Shown piece by piece: positions 1-8,282 of a stretch of DNA of 64,000 nucleotides; position 1 is the stretch's first letter, and every line of letters starts with the position of its first letter. Below the pieces are notes generated by a model. The model saw nothing but the letters and a program-made list of their open reading frames with translations, made no database searches and was not told the origin of the DNA. A program made the translations under genes and the position numbers. The DNA is from Mycolicibacterium peregrinum. GTDB lineage: Bacteria; Actinomycetota; Actinomycetes; Mycobacteriales; Mycobacteriaceae. The stretch spans positions 22,533-86,532 of the forward strand of contig NZ_LZSY01000140.1 of the NCBI RefSeq assembly GCF_001665625.1, read 5' to 3'.

Positions 1-990
1 GTAGGCGGCCGACCGGACCAGCGGGTGGTGAAAGCGCATGCGTGACCCGAACTCGATGACACCGGCGGCCTCGGCCGGCGCCAACGCATCCACGCTGATC
101 CCCAAATGCCCTGTGGCACGTGAGAACAAGATCGGGTCGCCGAGCGGATCGGCTGCGGCGAGAAGCAACAACCGCCGAGTGTCGTCCGGCAGCGACTGGA
201 TGCGGCGGACGAACCCTTCTTCGACGTGGCCTACCGATAAGCGCGCCGAGCCGAGCCAGAAACCGCCGGCGAGCTCGGCGGCCGGCACGTTACGCGGAAT
301 CTCCAGCAGTGCCAACGGGTTGCCGCGAGTTTCCGCGATGACCCGGTCTCGGACCCGCTCGTCGAGCCGGCCGAGAAAGACCGAGTCCAACAGCTCTTTG
401 GCGTCGGTGTCCGACAACCCCTCGACCCGCAGTTCGGGCAGGCCCGGCAGCACGTCGGGGGCGCCGGCGTGAGTGTCTCGGACGGCGAACACCATGACGA
501 CGGGCTCCGCAAGCAGTCGGCGCGCGACGAAACCCAGGGTCTGTACCGACACCTGATCTAGCCACTGCGCATCGTCGATCACACACAGCATCGGCTTCCG
601 GTCAGCCGCGGCAGCCAACAGGCTGAGCACCGCCAGACCGACCAGAAAACGGTCAGGCACCGGGCCGACACCGCGACCGAAAGCCACCGAGAGCGCGTCG
701 CGCTGCGGCTCGGGGAGCTTGTCGAGATGATCCAGCAGCGGTGCACACAGGTGGTGCAATCCGGCGAAGGCAAGTTCCATGTCGGATTCGACCCCGGCCA
801 CCTGGGTCACCCGGAACCCCGGCGCATGTTCGACGACGTAGTCCAGCAGGGCAGTCTTCCCGACACCCGCCTCGCCCCGCACCACCAGCACTGCGCTGCC
901 GCCCGAGCGGCCACCCGAGACCAGGGTTCGAAGGGCCGCGCATTCGCTGACGCGTCCACGTAGAGACGGGACTGCGCCCATAATCGCCAT
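1..990 (-). CDS. LuxR-type/AAA ATPase transcriptional regulator, N-terminal part (runs off window)
   Basis: The frame is open from an ATG at 990 (a second in-frame ATG lies at 981) to the window edge, giving 330 residues of a larger protein. It has a P-loop (GEAGVGKT, about residues 40-47) and a Walker B-like stretch (CVIDDAQWLD, about 135-144), followed by the helical region typical of large LuxR-family (MalT/STAND-like) regulators, whose C-terminal helix-turn-helix would lie outside the window. No co-transcribed neighbour is visible upstream; a 92-bp gap separates it from the esterase gene. Such proteins are ATP-dependent activators, but the ligand and targets cannot be read from the sequence. 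The family call is firm; the precise class is an inference because the C-terminus is missing. Confidence 0.85.
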   Translation of the reverse strand, partial: MAIMGAVPSLRGRVSECAALRTLVSGGRSGGSAVLVVRGEAGVGKTALLDYVVEHAPGFRVTQVAGVESDMELAFAGLHHLCAPLLDHLDKLPEPQRDALSVAFGRGVGPVPDRFLVGLAVLSLLAAAADRKPMLCVIDDAQWLDQVSVQTLGFVARRLLAEPVVMVFAVRDTHAGAPDVLPGLPELRVEGLSDTDAKELLDSVFLGRLDERVRDRVIAETRGNPLALLEIPRNVPAAELAGGFWLGSARLSVGHVEEGFVRRIQSLPDDTRRLLLLAAADPLGDPILFSRATGHLGISVDALAPAEAAGVIEFGSRMRFHHPLVRSAAY

Positions 991-1082
991 CACACCACCG
1001 AGTCCGAATTTTGCCGAAACTTTATCAAGGCAGACCAGGTCGGGCCTCCCCGGCAGAGGTGCCTCTCGGGCCGGCTACCGAA

Positions 1083-2384
1083 CTAGCCGAACCGCAATGT
1101 CGGGGCGGGCAGCGATTCGACTCCGTGGTGCGCGAATTGCGTCCAGCGAGTGCGCATCTCGGCGGACAGCTGGTTGTCGATCGCACGCTGCGGGCCGAGC
1201 ATGGGGGCGTCCGCCCAGGTCTGCGGTGAGCCGAACAGGAACGGCAACTCCATGCAGTGGCAGGCACCCAGCGGCGCGCTGACCGGTGTCCAGTCGAAAC
1301 GATAAGTACCGACCCGGCCGCCGTGGGATCGCCAGGCCTGCGCCAGACGCTCGGCGGGGCCGGAGAACGCCTGCTTCGTGACCGCCTTCGAGCCGGCCCG
1401 GACGGCGAGCCGGCCGAGGGCAGGCACCCGGTTGAGCCTGGCCACCCGCGGATCCATCGCGACGAACGGCGCCGCGTCGTCCTTGGTGTAGCCGATCAGC
1501 AGCTCGATGCGGCCCGCGGCGGCAGCGATGGCCGCTGGGACGTCTGCGGGTGCCGGCAGCGGCCCCCGGCCGAGCCGGGGCGCGAACGCCAGACCGCCCA
1601 GCAGGCCGAAGCCCTGCGCCGCGGCAACGGCGGCAGCTTCGGCGGCAAGCAGCTTGTCCACGCTGGTCTCGGCCGGGTCGGCCCCGGCAAGCGAGCCGGC
1701 CATCGCCGCGCCCATGGCATGCGCCATGTCGTCGCGCCCCTCGTCCAACTCCAGCGGGGCGCTCTGCAGGATCGCGCGGTGGAACAGCCCGGCCGCCTCC
1801 TCGCACAGCATGAGCGACATGACCGAATGTGCACCCGCGGACTGACCGAACGCGGTGACGTTGGCCGCGTCCCCGCCGAACGCCGCGATGTTGTCCTGGA
1901 CCCAGCGCAGCGCCAGGATCTGGTCGCGCAGTCCGAGGTTGTCCGCGCCGACCCCGGGCGGCGCGAGATAGCCGAAGATGCCGAGCCGGTAGCTCACGTT
2001 GACCACCACCACGTTGCCCGCACGGACCAGGGCACCGGGGTCGTACTTCGCAGACTCACCGCTGCCCGCGACGTACGCGCCGCCGTGAAACCACACCATG
2101 ACGGGTAACCGGTGCGCATCGGCCGGAGCCGTGACGGTCAGCACGAGACAGTTCTCGTTGGTCGACAAGCCCGCAAGTGCGTCGCCGGTCACCCAGCCCA
2201 GGCGCGACGGCCGCTGCGGGCAGGCCGGACCCCGTTCGGTCGCGTCACGAACCCCCGACCAGGCCGCGGGCGGTTCGGACACGGCGAACCGCTTCGCGGT
2301 GCCGTAGCGCACGCCTCTCGCGCGCACCAGTCCGTCTTCGCGTTCAACCTGGATGGTGCCGCCGGTGATTCTCCGCTCTGCCAT
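1083..2384 (-). CDS. Type B carboxylesterase (alpha/beta hydrolase)
   Basis: A 433-residue protein from ATG 2384. The frame stays open further upstream, but similarity to carboxylesterases begins at MAERRITGG, so I use this start. It shows the oxyanion-hole motif WFHGGAYVAGSG, the nucleophile elbow GQSAGA with Ser near residue 182, and a late GACHCMELPFLFG stretch where the catalytic His of the family sits. It has no signal peptide, so it should be cytosolic. It is shorter than the usual roughly 500-residue esterases of this class. It probably hydrolyses small esters or xenobiotics; the physiological substrate is unknown. It is divergent from the metallopeptidase gene at 2455 with only about 70 bp between the start codons. 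Confidence 0.9.
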   Translation of the reverse strand: MAERRITGGTIQVEREDGLVRARGVRYGTAKRFAVSEPPAAWSGVRDATERGPACPQRPSRLGWVTGDALAGLSTNENCLVLTVTAPADAHRLPVMVWFHGGAYVAGSGESAKYDPGALVRAGNVVVVNVSYRLGIFGYLAPPGVGADNLGLRDQILALRWVQDNIAAFGGDAANVTAFGQSAGAHSVMSLMLCEEAAGLFHRAILQSAPLELDEGRDDMAHAMGAAMAGSLAGADPAETSVDKLLAAEAAAVAAAQGFGLLGGLAFAPRLGRGPLPAPADVPAAIAAAAGRIELLIGYTKDDAAPFVAMDPRVARLNRVPALGRLAVRAGSKAVTKQAFSGPAERLAQAWRSHGGRVGTYRFDWTPVSAPLGACHCMELPFLFGSPQTWADAPMLGPQRAIDNQLSAEMRTRWTQFAHHGVESLPAPTLRFG

Positions 2385-2454
2385 TTCCTGAACGTTAGCG
2401 GGAACAGCTTCGAACACCGGATTGACGGACTCGACAATTGGGTATCGGTAGCAG

Positions 2455-3627
2455 GTGGGTCGAACTTCGCCCCTTGCGCAAGAAGCCTTGAACGTCGATG
2501 CACGTCTGACGGAGATCGAGCGTGAGCTCAACTTCCTACTCAACGCCACTCCGATCAACGGGGCCGAGGCGTGGCGGGATTTCGCGAGCTCGGGGTTCGA
2601 GTCATCACCCGTCCTGGAGTCGAGACCGCTGAACTTCGACCCGGATCTGGTCAAGCGCGACCTGTACGACGTCGAGATCGAACTGGTCGAGAACCCGGCG
2701 CTCAACTCACTCTTCCGTGGAAAGCGCGACGAGATCGCCCGGCAGATCACCTTGCTCGAGGACCGGGGCACGCCGCGGTTCAGATACGGCGCGCTGCAGC
2801 TCTACGGAGAACCGGGTGACGCGCTGTGCACGACGGCTCGCTCACTGCTCGAGCTCATCGATCCGCCACCGATCACGTCGACCAGCGTCACCGCCACGGA
2901 TTTCGCGAAAGCGGCACGCGCGGAGCTGGAGTCGGCCTATCCACAGTTTCCCGTAGCGGTCGAAGTGCGGGACGACGTCGCCGATCTGATGGTGTCGTTC
3001 GGCCGGCTCTACATTCCGGCCACCGCCTCCTTCCGCGCGAACCGGGTACAGCCACTGATCCAGCACGAGGTCGGGACGCATGTGCTCACCTATCGCAACG
3101 GCGAGGCGCAGCCCTTGGGTCTTCTAGCCGTCGGGCTACCGCTGTACGAGGAGACGCAGGAAGGCCTGGCGGTGCTGGCCGAATACGTCGCCGGGGGACT
3201 CGACCCCCGCCGCATGCGCGTACTCGCTGCACGAGTCGAGGCGGCATCGATGATGTTGGCTCACGCAGATTTCGTCGAGATCTTCAGACACCTCACCGAC
3301 GCTCACGCCTTCGCACCCCGCACGGCATGGTCGGTGACGAGCCGCGTGACATACGCCGGCGGATCGACGAAGGACATCATCTATCTCCGCGGGATCGAAC
3401 GAGTCCTCGAATACTTCGCCCAGGGACGCAGCATCGATCCCCTACTCGCCGGCAAGCTCTCACTCGACCATGCGCCGCTGGTGGAGGAACTGATCCGGCA
3501 AGGGATTCTCGAACCCCCGCGGGCGCGCCCACGCTGGCTGTCTGCACCCAAGGCCGAAGCGCGCCTCGAACACATGCGTGGCGGAATGAGCGCCGCCGAC
3601 CTACTCGAAATGGATGTGGCCGCATGA
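2455..3627 (+). CDS. DUF1704/MATCAP-like HExxTH metallopeptidase (QEGLA-motif protein)
   Basis: A 390-residue protein from GTG 2455, the first start after an in-frame stop at 2449. It carries HEVGTH (about residues 204-209) and QEGLA (about 235-239), the signature of the family annotated as 'flavohemoglobin expression-modulating QEGLA motif protein' (DUF1704, TIGR02421). Eukaryotic DUF1704 members MATCAP1/2 are zinc tyrosine carboxypeptidases of tubulin; by analogy His204, His209 and Glu236 would bind zinc and Glu205 would be catalytic. There is no signal peptide. The stop overlaps the ATG of an ATP-grasp ligase (ATGA, 3624-3627), so the two are translationally coupled. The bacterial substrate is unknown; carboxypeptidase action on a ligase-added residue is an inference. 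Confidence 0.85.
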   Translation: MGRTSPLAQEALNVDARLTEIERELNFLLNATPINGAEAWRDFASSGFESSPVLESRPLNFDPDLVKRDLYDVEIELVENPALNSLFRGKRDEIARQITLLEDRGTPRFRYGALQLYGEPGDALCTTARSLLELIDPPPITSTSVTATDFAKAARAELESAYPQFPVAVEVRDDVADLMVSFGRLYIPATASFRANRVQPLIQHEVGTHVLTYRNGEAQPLGLLAVGLPLYEETQEGLAVLAEYVAGGLDPRRMRVLAARVEAASMMLAHADFVEIFRHLTDAHAFAPRTAWSVTSRVTYAGGSTKDIIYLRGIERVLEYFAQGRSIDPLLAGKLSLDHAPLVEELIRQGILEPPRARPRWLSAPKAEARLEHMRGGMSAADLLEMDVAA

Positions 3628-4616
3628 GGATTGCATTTCTGGTCAATCGCGCGGAGACCGAGGTCGACGAGTACACGACCACCCGCCTCGCGAAAGCGGC
3701 CGCCCTCATGGGCCACGAGGTCTGGTACGTCGGGCTGAGCGACGTCAGTATCGGCGAGCCCGACGGCGAGATCGGGGCGCACGCACGTCCCGGCATCGCC
3801 CGGGACAACGACACGCTGACCGCGTTCATCGATCGCATGAAGGAGAGTTCGGCCGAACACATCCGCATGGACGAACTCGACGCCGTGTTTCTGCGGAACG
3901 ACTCGGTCGAGGATCGGCAGGATCGGCCGTGGGCCAGCAGCTTGGGTTCCATGTTCGGTCAGTTACTCGTGGCGCACGGCGTCACCGTGGTCAACAACCC
4001 AGCGGTGCTCATGCGCGCGGCGTTGAAGGCGTACCTCGACGAGTTTCCGGCGCAGATCCGGCCGCGCTCCCTGGTGACGCAGAACGTGGACGACGTCCGG
4101 AACTTCATCGCGTCCGAAGGCCGCTCCATCATCAAACCGCTGTGCGGCGCGCAGGGACGGAACGTGTTCATGATCGTCGGCGATGACGAGCCCAACTTGA
4201 ACCAGATGATGGAGGCGGTGCTGGAAGACGGTTACATATACGCCCAGGGATACGTCGAGGGCGCCGAGGACGGCGACATGCGGATCTTCCTGCTGGACGG
4301 AGAGCTCATCGAGGTCGACGGACATCCCTCCGCTTTCCGGCGGGTGCCGGAGGGGAACGACCCGCGAGCCAACATCTGTAAAGGCGGCAGAGTTCAACCC
4401 GAAGAGGTCACCGAACAGCAGCACGCGGTGATCGAGGCGATGAAGGACAAACTCGCGCAAGATGGGATGTTCTTCGTCGGCATCGACATGGTCGGTGACA
4501 AGGTCATCGAGATCAACGCCGAGAGTCCGGGCGGCCTGCAGGCGATGGAGCATCTGTACGGAGTCGACATCTGCCCGGCCGTGATCGAAGCACTGGAGCG
4601 CAGGAGTAGTGCGTGA
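3624..4616 (+). CDS. ATP-grasp ligase, glutathione synthetase (GshB)-like
   Basis: A 330-residue protein starting at the ATG inside the overlapping stop of the metallopeptidase gene. The N-terminus (MRIAFLVNRAETEVDEYTTT) resembles the GshB pre-ATP-grasp domain; SIIKPLCGAQGRNVF matches the ATP-binding KP..G..G..V stretch, and VIEINAESPGG near the C-terminus is the Mg-binding EINxxSPGG motif of GshB. The family joins an amino acid to a peptide carboxylate using ATP. Mycobacteria use mycothiol and no gshA is visible here, so true glutathione synthesis is doubtful. The tight coupling to a carboxypeptidase-like protein suggests ligation of an amino acid to a peptide or protein, possibly reversed by the partner. 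Confidence 0.85.
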   Translation: MRIAFLVNRAETEVDEYTTTRLAKAAALMGHEVWYVGLSDVSIGEPDGEIGAHARPGIARDNDTLTAFIDRMKESSAEHIRMDELDAVFLRNDSVEDRQDRPWASSLGSMFGQLLVAHGVTVVNNPAVLMRAALKAYLDEFPAQIRPRSLVTQNVDDVRNFIASEGRSIIKPLCGAQGRNVFMIVGDDEPNLNQMMEAVLEDGYIYAQGYVEGAEDGDMRIFLLDGELIEVDGHPSAFRRVPEGNDPRANICKGGRVQPEEVTEQQHAVIEAMKDKLAQDGMFFVGIDMVGDKVIEINAESPGGLQAMEHLYGVDICPAVIEALERRSSA

Positions 4617-4658
4617 GTGGCGGGTTTACCGGGCGCCCGGTTCGGGCACGCCAACAGC

Positions 4659-5027
4659 ATGTCTGTAACCGCATTTCAGGATCTGCCACTGGCTGACCGG
4701 GACCGGGAGTGGGACGGCGATGCTGCCGACAAACGGGTCCGCAAGTGGGCCGGTGCGGAGGACGAACCCAACGAGAAGTACCGCGACGCGCACGTCTGGT
4801 ACGACAAGGACGCGAAGGACAACTTCACCGGCTACAAGCTGCTGATCGCCGACGTGGTCGGCGGCAAACTGGAGGTAGTACCTCGCGGGGTGATGGCTGC
4901 CGGCGGGATCATGGACGGCGCCCGCGGCGGCGTGGACCTACCGAAGGACGACATCGACCGGGTGAAAAGCCACCTCGCGAAGTACTACGAGAAGATGGGC
5001 GAGACAGCGCCCTGGGACCGCGATTAG
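4659..5027 (+). CDS. Small charged conserved hypothetical protein
   Basis: A 122-residue protein from ATG 4659, rich in Asp, Lys and Arg, with motifs such as PLADRDREWDGDAADKRVRK and a C-terminal YYEKMGETAPWDRD. I recall similar sequences standing alone in actinobacteria and as N-terminal segments near phage prohead proteases, but cannot verify this. It has no transmembrane segment or signal peptide. It lies 42 bp after the ATP-grasp ligase and 13 bp before gluQ on the same strand, so it may belong to a longer transcript. Its function is unknown. Confidence 0.75.
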   Translation: MSVTAFQDLPLADRDREWDGDAADKRVRKWAGAEDEPNEKYRDAHVWYDKDAKDNFTGYKLLIADVVGGKLEVVPRGVMAAGGIMDGARGGVDLPKDDIDRVKSHLAKYYEKMGETAPWDRD

Positions 5028-5040
5028 CTAGATTGCGGGC

Positions 5041-5922
5041 GTGAGCCCAACCCCCGCCGGGCGGTTCGCGCCGAGCCCGTCGGCCGACCTGCACATCGGC
5101 AACCTGCGCACCGCGGTGCTGGCCTGGTTGTTCGCCCGGTCCACCGGGCGGCGGTTCCTGCTGCGCGTCGAGGATCTCGATGACCGCACTTTTCCCGAGA
5201 TCGGACACCGTCAGGTGGCTGACCTGGCCGCGATCGGGCTGACCTGGGACGAGCCGGTGCAATGGCAGACGGGCCACCAGGAACGCTACGACGCGGTGGT
5301 CGGCGACCTGTTCGAGCGTGGGCTGCTGTACGAATGCTATTGCAGCCGAAGGGATATCGCCCAAGCCCCGCGAGCCCCGCACGCCCCTGAAGGCGCCTAT
5401 CCGGGCACCTGCCGAGACCTGACCGACGCCGAACGCGCGCAGCGCCGCGCCGAGACCGGACGCCCACCTGCGCTGCGCCTGCGCACGGACACGTTCGTCG
5501 GCACCGTCACCGACCTGCTGCACGGCAGCTACACCGGCATCATCGACGACTTCGTGGTGCGACGCGGCGACGGAGTTCCCGCCTACAACCTGGCGGTCGT
5601 GGTCGACGACGCCGCCGGAGGCATCGACCAGGTGGTGCGCGGCGACGACCTGCTGAGTTCGTCTCCGCGGCAGGCCTACCTGGCGCGGCTACTGGGGTGC
5701 CCGGAGCCGGTCTACGCCCATGTCCCCCTGGTGCTCAACGAGGACGGCGCCCGGCTGGCGAAACGCGACGGAGCGGTCACACTGGCCGAGATCGGCGTCG
5801 AGCGGGCGCTGGAGCAGATCAGCGCGTCGCTGGGGTGGCCTGCGCTCGACGTGGTCGGCATGCTGGACCGGTTCGACCCGGCCGCTCTGCCGCGGCATCC
5901 GTGGATATATCAGCCGGGCTGA
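5041..5922 (+). CDS. gluQ: Glutamyl-queuosine tRNA(Asp) synthetase
   Basis: A 293-residue protein from GTG 5041. It contains the class I HIGH-like HIGN (residues 18-21), a KMSKS-like LAKRDG (about 239-244), and a zinc-type CYC...Y..TC arrangement (ECYCSRRD and YPGTCRDL) typical of GluQ-RS. It ends after the catalytic core and lacks the anticodon-binding domain of full GluRS (about 470-490 residues), which defines GluQ. The family activates glutamate without tRNA and attaches it to queuosine at position 34 of tRNA-Asp. It depends on queuosine being present, and a tgt gene lies about 7 kb away. It is followed by an amino-acid ABC transporter 44 bp downstream. Confidence 0.95.
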   Translation: MSPTPAGRFAPSPSADLHIGNLRTAVLAWLFARSTGRRFLLRVEDLDDRTFPEIGHRQVADLAAIGLTWDEPVQWQTGHQERYDAVVGDLFERGLLYECYCSRRDIAQAPRAPHAPEGAYPGTCRDLTDAERAQRRAETGRPPALRLRTDTFVGTVTDLLHGSYTGIIDDFVVRRGDGVPAYNLAVVVDDAAGGIDQVVRGDDLLSSSPRQAYLARLLGCPEPVYAHVPLVLNEDGARLAKRDGAVTLAEIGVERALEQISASLGWPALDVVGMLDRFDPAALPRHPWIYQPG

Positions 5923-5966
5923 GCAGAAGCCTGCCGAACAGGGCGTGCCCCTGTTAGCGTCCGGCC

Positions 5967-7436
5967 GTGCGTTCCCGACGAATTCCGCTGCTGGGCCTCC
6001 TGCTGATCGTCACGGTGATGTTGGCCGCCTGTGGCGGGACGACCGGCAATACGGATGAACCGCTGAAATCGGCCGGTGTGCTGCGGGTCGGCACCGAAGG
6101 CGTGTACTCCCCGTTCAGCTACCACGACACCGCCACGAACCAACTCGTCGGCTACGACGTCGACGTCGCCCGCGCGGTCGGCGACAAGCTCGGCGTCAGA
6201 GTCGAATTCGTCGAAACACCATGGGATTCGATCTTCGCCGCGCTCGAAGCCAACCGGTTCGACGTGGTGGCCAACGAGGTCACCATCTCGCCCGAGCGGC
6301 AGGCCAAATACGACCTGTCCCAGCCGTACTCGATCGGCGAGGGCGTCATCGTCACCCGTGCCGACGACAACTCGATCAAGAGCCTTGCGGACCTGAAGGG
6401 CAAGGTCGCTGCCGAGAACGCCACCAGCAACTGGTCGGAGATCGCCCGCAAGGCCGGGGCCCGGGTGGAAGCGGTCGAAGGGTTCACCCAGGCCATCAAG
6501 CTGCTCAACCAGGGTCGGGTCGATGTCGTGGTCAACGACAGCATCGCGGTCTACGCGTATCTGGCCGAGACCAACGACAAGTCGGTGAAGATCGCGGGCA
6601 ATGTCGGAGAGAAGAGCGAACAGGGCTTCGCCGCCCGCAAGGACAGCGGTTTGCTGCCCGAACTCAACACCGCACTCGACGAGTTACGGGCCGACGGCAC
6701 GCTGGCCGCCATCTCGCAGAAATACCTCAAGGCCAACGCATCCGGGGCGCCTGCGGAAGGTGCCCCGGCTCCACGTTCCACCTGGCAGCTGATCGCCGAC
6801 AACTTGTGGCCGCTGGCGAAAGCGGCTCTGACGATGACCATTCCGTTGACGATCATCAGCTTCATCATCGGTCTGGTGATCGCGTTGGCGGTGGCGCTGG
6901 CCCGGCTGTCGCCGAATGTGGTGCTGAGCAACATCGCCCGGTTCTACATCTCGATCATCCGCGGCACCCCGCTGCTGGTGCAGCTGTTCATCGTGTTCTT
7001 CGCGCTGCCCGAGTTCGGGGTGAAGATCGATCCGTTCCCCGCCGCGGTGATCGCCTTCAGCCTCAACGTCGGCGGCTATGCGGCCGAGATCATCCGCTCC
7101 GCGATCCAGAGCATCCCCAAGGGGCAATGGGAGGCCGCCGAGACGATCGGGCTGAACTACACCGGCACGCTGCGACGCATCATCCTGCCCCAGGCCGCCC
7201 GGGTGGCGGTCCCGCCGTTGTCCAACACCTTGATCTCGCTGGTCAAGGACACCTCATTGGCGTCGACGATTCTGGTCACCGAACTGCTGCGGCAGGCCCA
7301 GATCATCGCGGCGCCCACGTTCGAGTTCTTCGCCCTGTACGGCACAGCCGCGATCTACTACTGGGTGATCTGCCTGGTGCTGTCGTTCGGCCAGAGTCGT
7401 CTGGAACGCCGACTGGAAAGGCACGTTGCGCGATGA
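5967..7436 (+). CDS. Polar amino-acid ABC transporter, fused solute-binding protein and permease
   Basis: A 489-residue protein from GTG 5967. A lipoprotein signal peptide ends at the lipobox MLAACG (about residues 19-24). Residues about 35-265 form a family 3 solute-binding domain (GVLRVGTEGVYSPFSY..., DVVANEVTISPERQAKYDLS). Residues about 285-485 form a permease of the HisM/GlnP type with several membrane helices and the EAA-loop EAAETIGLNYTGTLRRIILPQA. It should bind and import a glutamate/glutamine-like amino acid. The fusion means binding protein and channel are tethered at a fixed ratio. The stop overlaps the ATG of the ATPase gene (7433-7436). The exact substrate cannot be read from the sequence. 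Confidence 0.95.
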   Translation: MRSRRIPLLGLLLIVTVMLAACGGTTGNTDEPLKSAGVLRVGTEGVYSPFSYHDTATNQLVGYDVDVARAVGDKLGVRVEFVETPWDSIFAALEANRFDVVANEVTISPERQAKYDLSQPYSIGEGVIVTRADDNSIKSLADLKGKVAAENATSNWSEIARKAGARVEAVEGFTQAIKLLNQGRVDVVVNDSIAVYAYLAETNDKSVKIAGNVGEKSEQGFAARKDSGLLPELNTALDELRADGTLAAISQKYLKANASGAPAEGAPAPRSTWQLIADNLWPLAKAALTMTIPLTIISFIIGLVIALAVALARLSPNVVLSNIARFYISIIRGTPLLVQLFIVFFALPEFGVKIDPFPAAVIAFSLNVGGYAAEIIRSAIQSIPKGQWEAAETIGLNYTGTLRRIILPQAARVAVPPLSNTLISLVKDTSLASTILVTELLRQAQIIAAPTFEFFALYGTAAIYYWVICLVLSFGQSRLERRLERHVAR

Positions 7437-8197
7437 CCACAGAACGCGAAGACCGGATCGTCGCGACCGATGTGCACAAGGCGTTCGGCGACTTCCAGGT
7501 ACTCAAGGGTGTGTCGTTCACCGTGCCGCGCGGCACTGCGACCACCGTCATCGGTCCCTCGGGTTCCGGTAAGACCACGCTGTTGCGCACGCTGAACGCC
7601 CTCGATGTCGCGGACTCCGGGGTGATCCGGGTCGGCGACACCGAACTCGACTTCTCCAAGCCGGTACCCAAGGACCAGCTGCGCCGCTACCGGGCGCAGA
7701 GCGGCTTTGTGTTCCAGTCCCACAACCTGTTTCCGCACAAGAGCGTCCTCCAGAACGTCACCGAGGGCCCGTTGATCGTGCAGAAACGCCCGCGTGAGGA
7801 GGTGCTGGCCGAGGCCACCGAGCTGCTGGGCCAGGTGGGGCTGGCCGACCAGCGCGACAAGTACCCGTATCAGCTCTCGGGCGGCCAGCAGCAGCGCGTC
7901 GGCATAGCCCGGGCGCTGGCTTTGAAACCGAAGGTGGTGTTGTTCGACGAGCCGACCTCGGCACTGGACCCCGAACTTGTCGGCGAGGTGCTCGCGGTGA
8001 TCCGGGACCTGGCCGTCGAAGGTTGGACGCTGGTGATCGTCACCCACGAAATCCAGTTCGCCCGGCAGGTTTCCGATCAGGTGCTGTTCACCGACCGCGG
8101 CGTGATTCTCGAGCAGGGGCCGCCGGCCGCGGTGATCGGCGACCCCAAGGAGGAGCGCACCCGCCAGTTCCTGCAGCGGATCCTCAACCCGCTGTAG
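7433..8197 (+). CDS. Polar amino-acid ABC transporter ATP-binding protein
   Basis: A 254-residue GlnQ/HisP-type ATPase translated from the ATG overlapping the permease stop. Walker A is GPSGSGKTT, the signature LSGGQQQRVGIARALA, and Walker B VVLFDEPTSALDPE, followed by the switch His in VTHEIQFAR. It energises the fused binding protein/permease encoded just upstream, completing a two-gene importer. After the stop comes a palindromic repeat (8225-8282) that overlaps the end of the convergent tetR gene and probably ends transcription in one or both directions. Confidence 0.95.
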   Translation: MTTEREDRIVATDVHKAFGDFQVLKGVSFTVPRGTATTVIGPSGSGKTTLLRTLNALDVADSGVIRVGDTELDFSKPVPKDQLRRYRAQSGFVFQSHNLFPHKSVLQNVTEGPLIVQKRPREEVLAEATELLGQVGLADQRDKYPYQLSGGQQQRVGIARALALKPKVVLFDEPTSALDPELVGEVLAVIRDLAVEGWTLVIVTHEIQFARQVSDQVLFTDRGVILEQGPPAAVIGDPKEERTRQFLQRILNPL

Positions 8198-8224
8198 TTG
8201 TCCCAGCACCTGCGATTCCGCTCG

Positions 8225-8282
8225 CGAGCAGACGCGGAGGTACCCATTTTCGCCCGCTCAGGGGTGCGTTCGCGTCTGCTCG
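8225..8282. repeat. Palindromic intergenic repeat, copy 1; possible bidirectional terminator
   Basis: Perfect 12-bp inverted arms CGAGCAGACGCG (8225-8236) and CGCGTCTGCTCG (8271-8282) enclose a 34-base loop. The right half GGGGTGCGTTCGCGTCTGCT (8261-8280) recurs with one change at 34698-34717 in a second palindrome, so this is a dispersed element and not a simple hairpin. It sits between convergent genes and overlaps the last codons of tetR. There is no long T-tract; terminator activity is an inference. Confidence 0.75.

Noticed and set aside
3624..4616. Glutathione synthetase (gshB) as the literal function
   Set aside because: Mycobacteria make mycothiol, no gshA-like gene is nearby, and the coupling to a metallopeptidase points to another peptide ligation. 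The fold is accepted, the glutathione role is not asserted.
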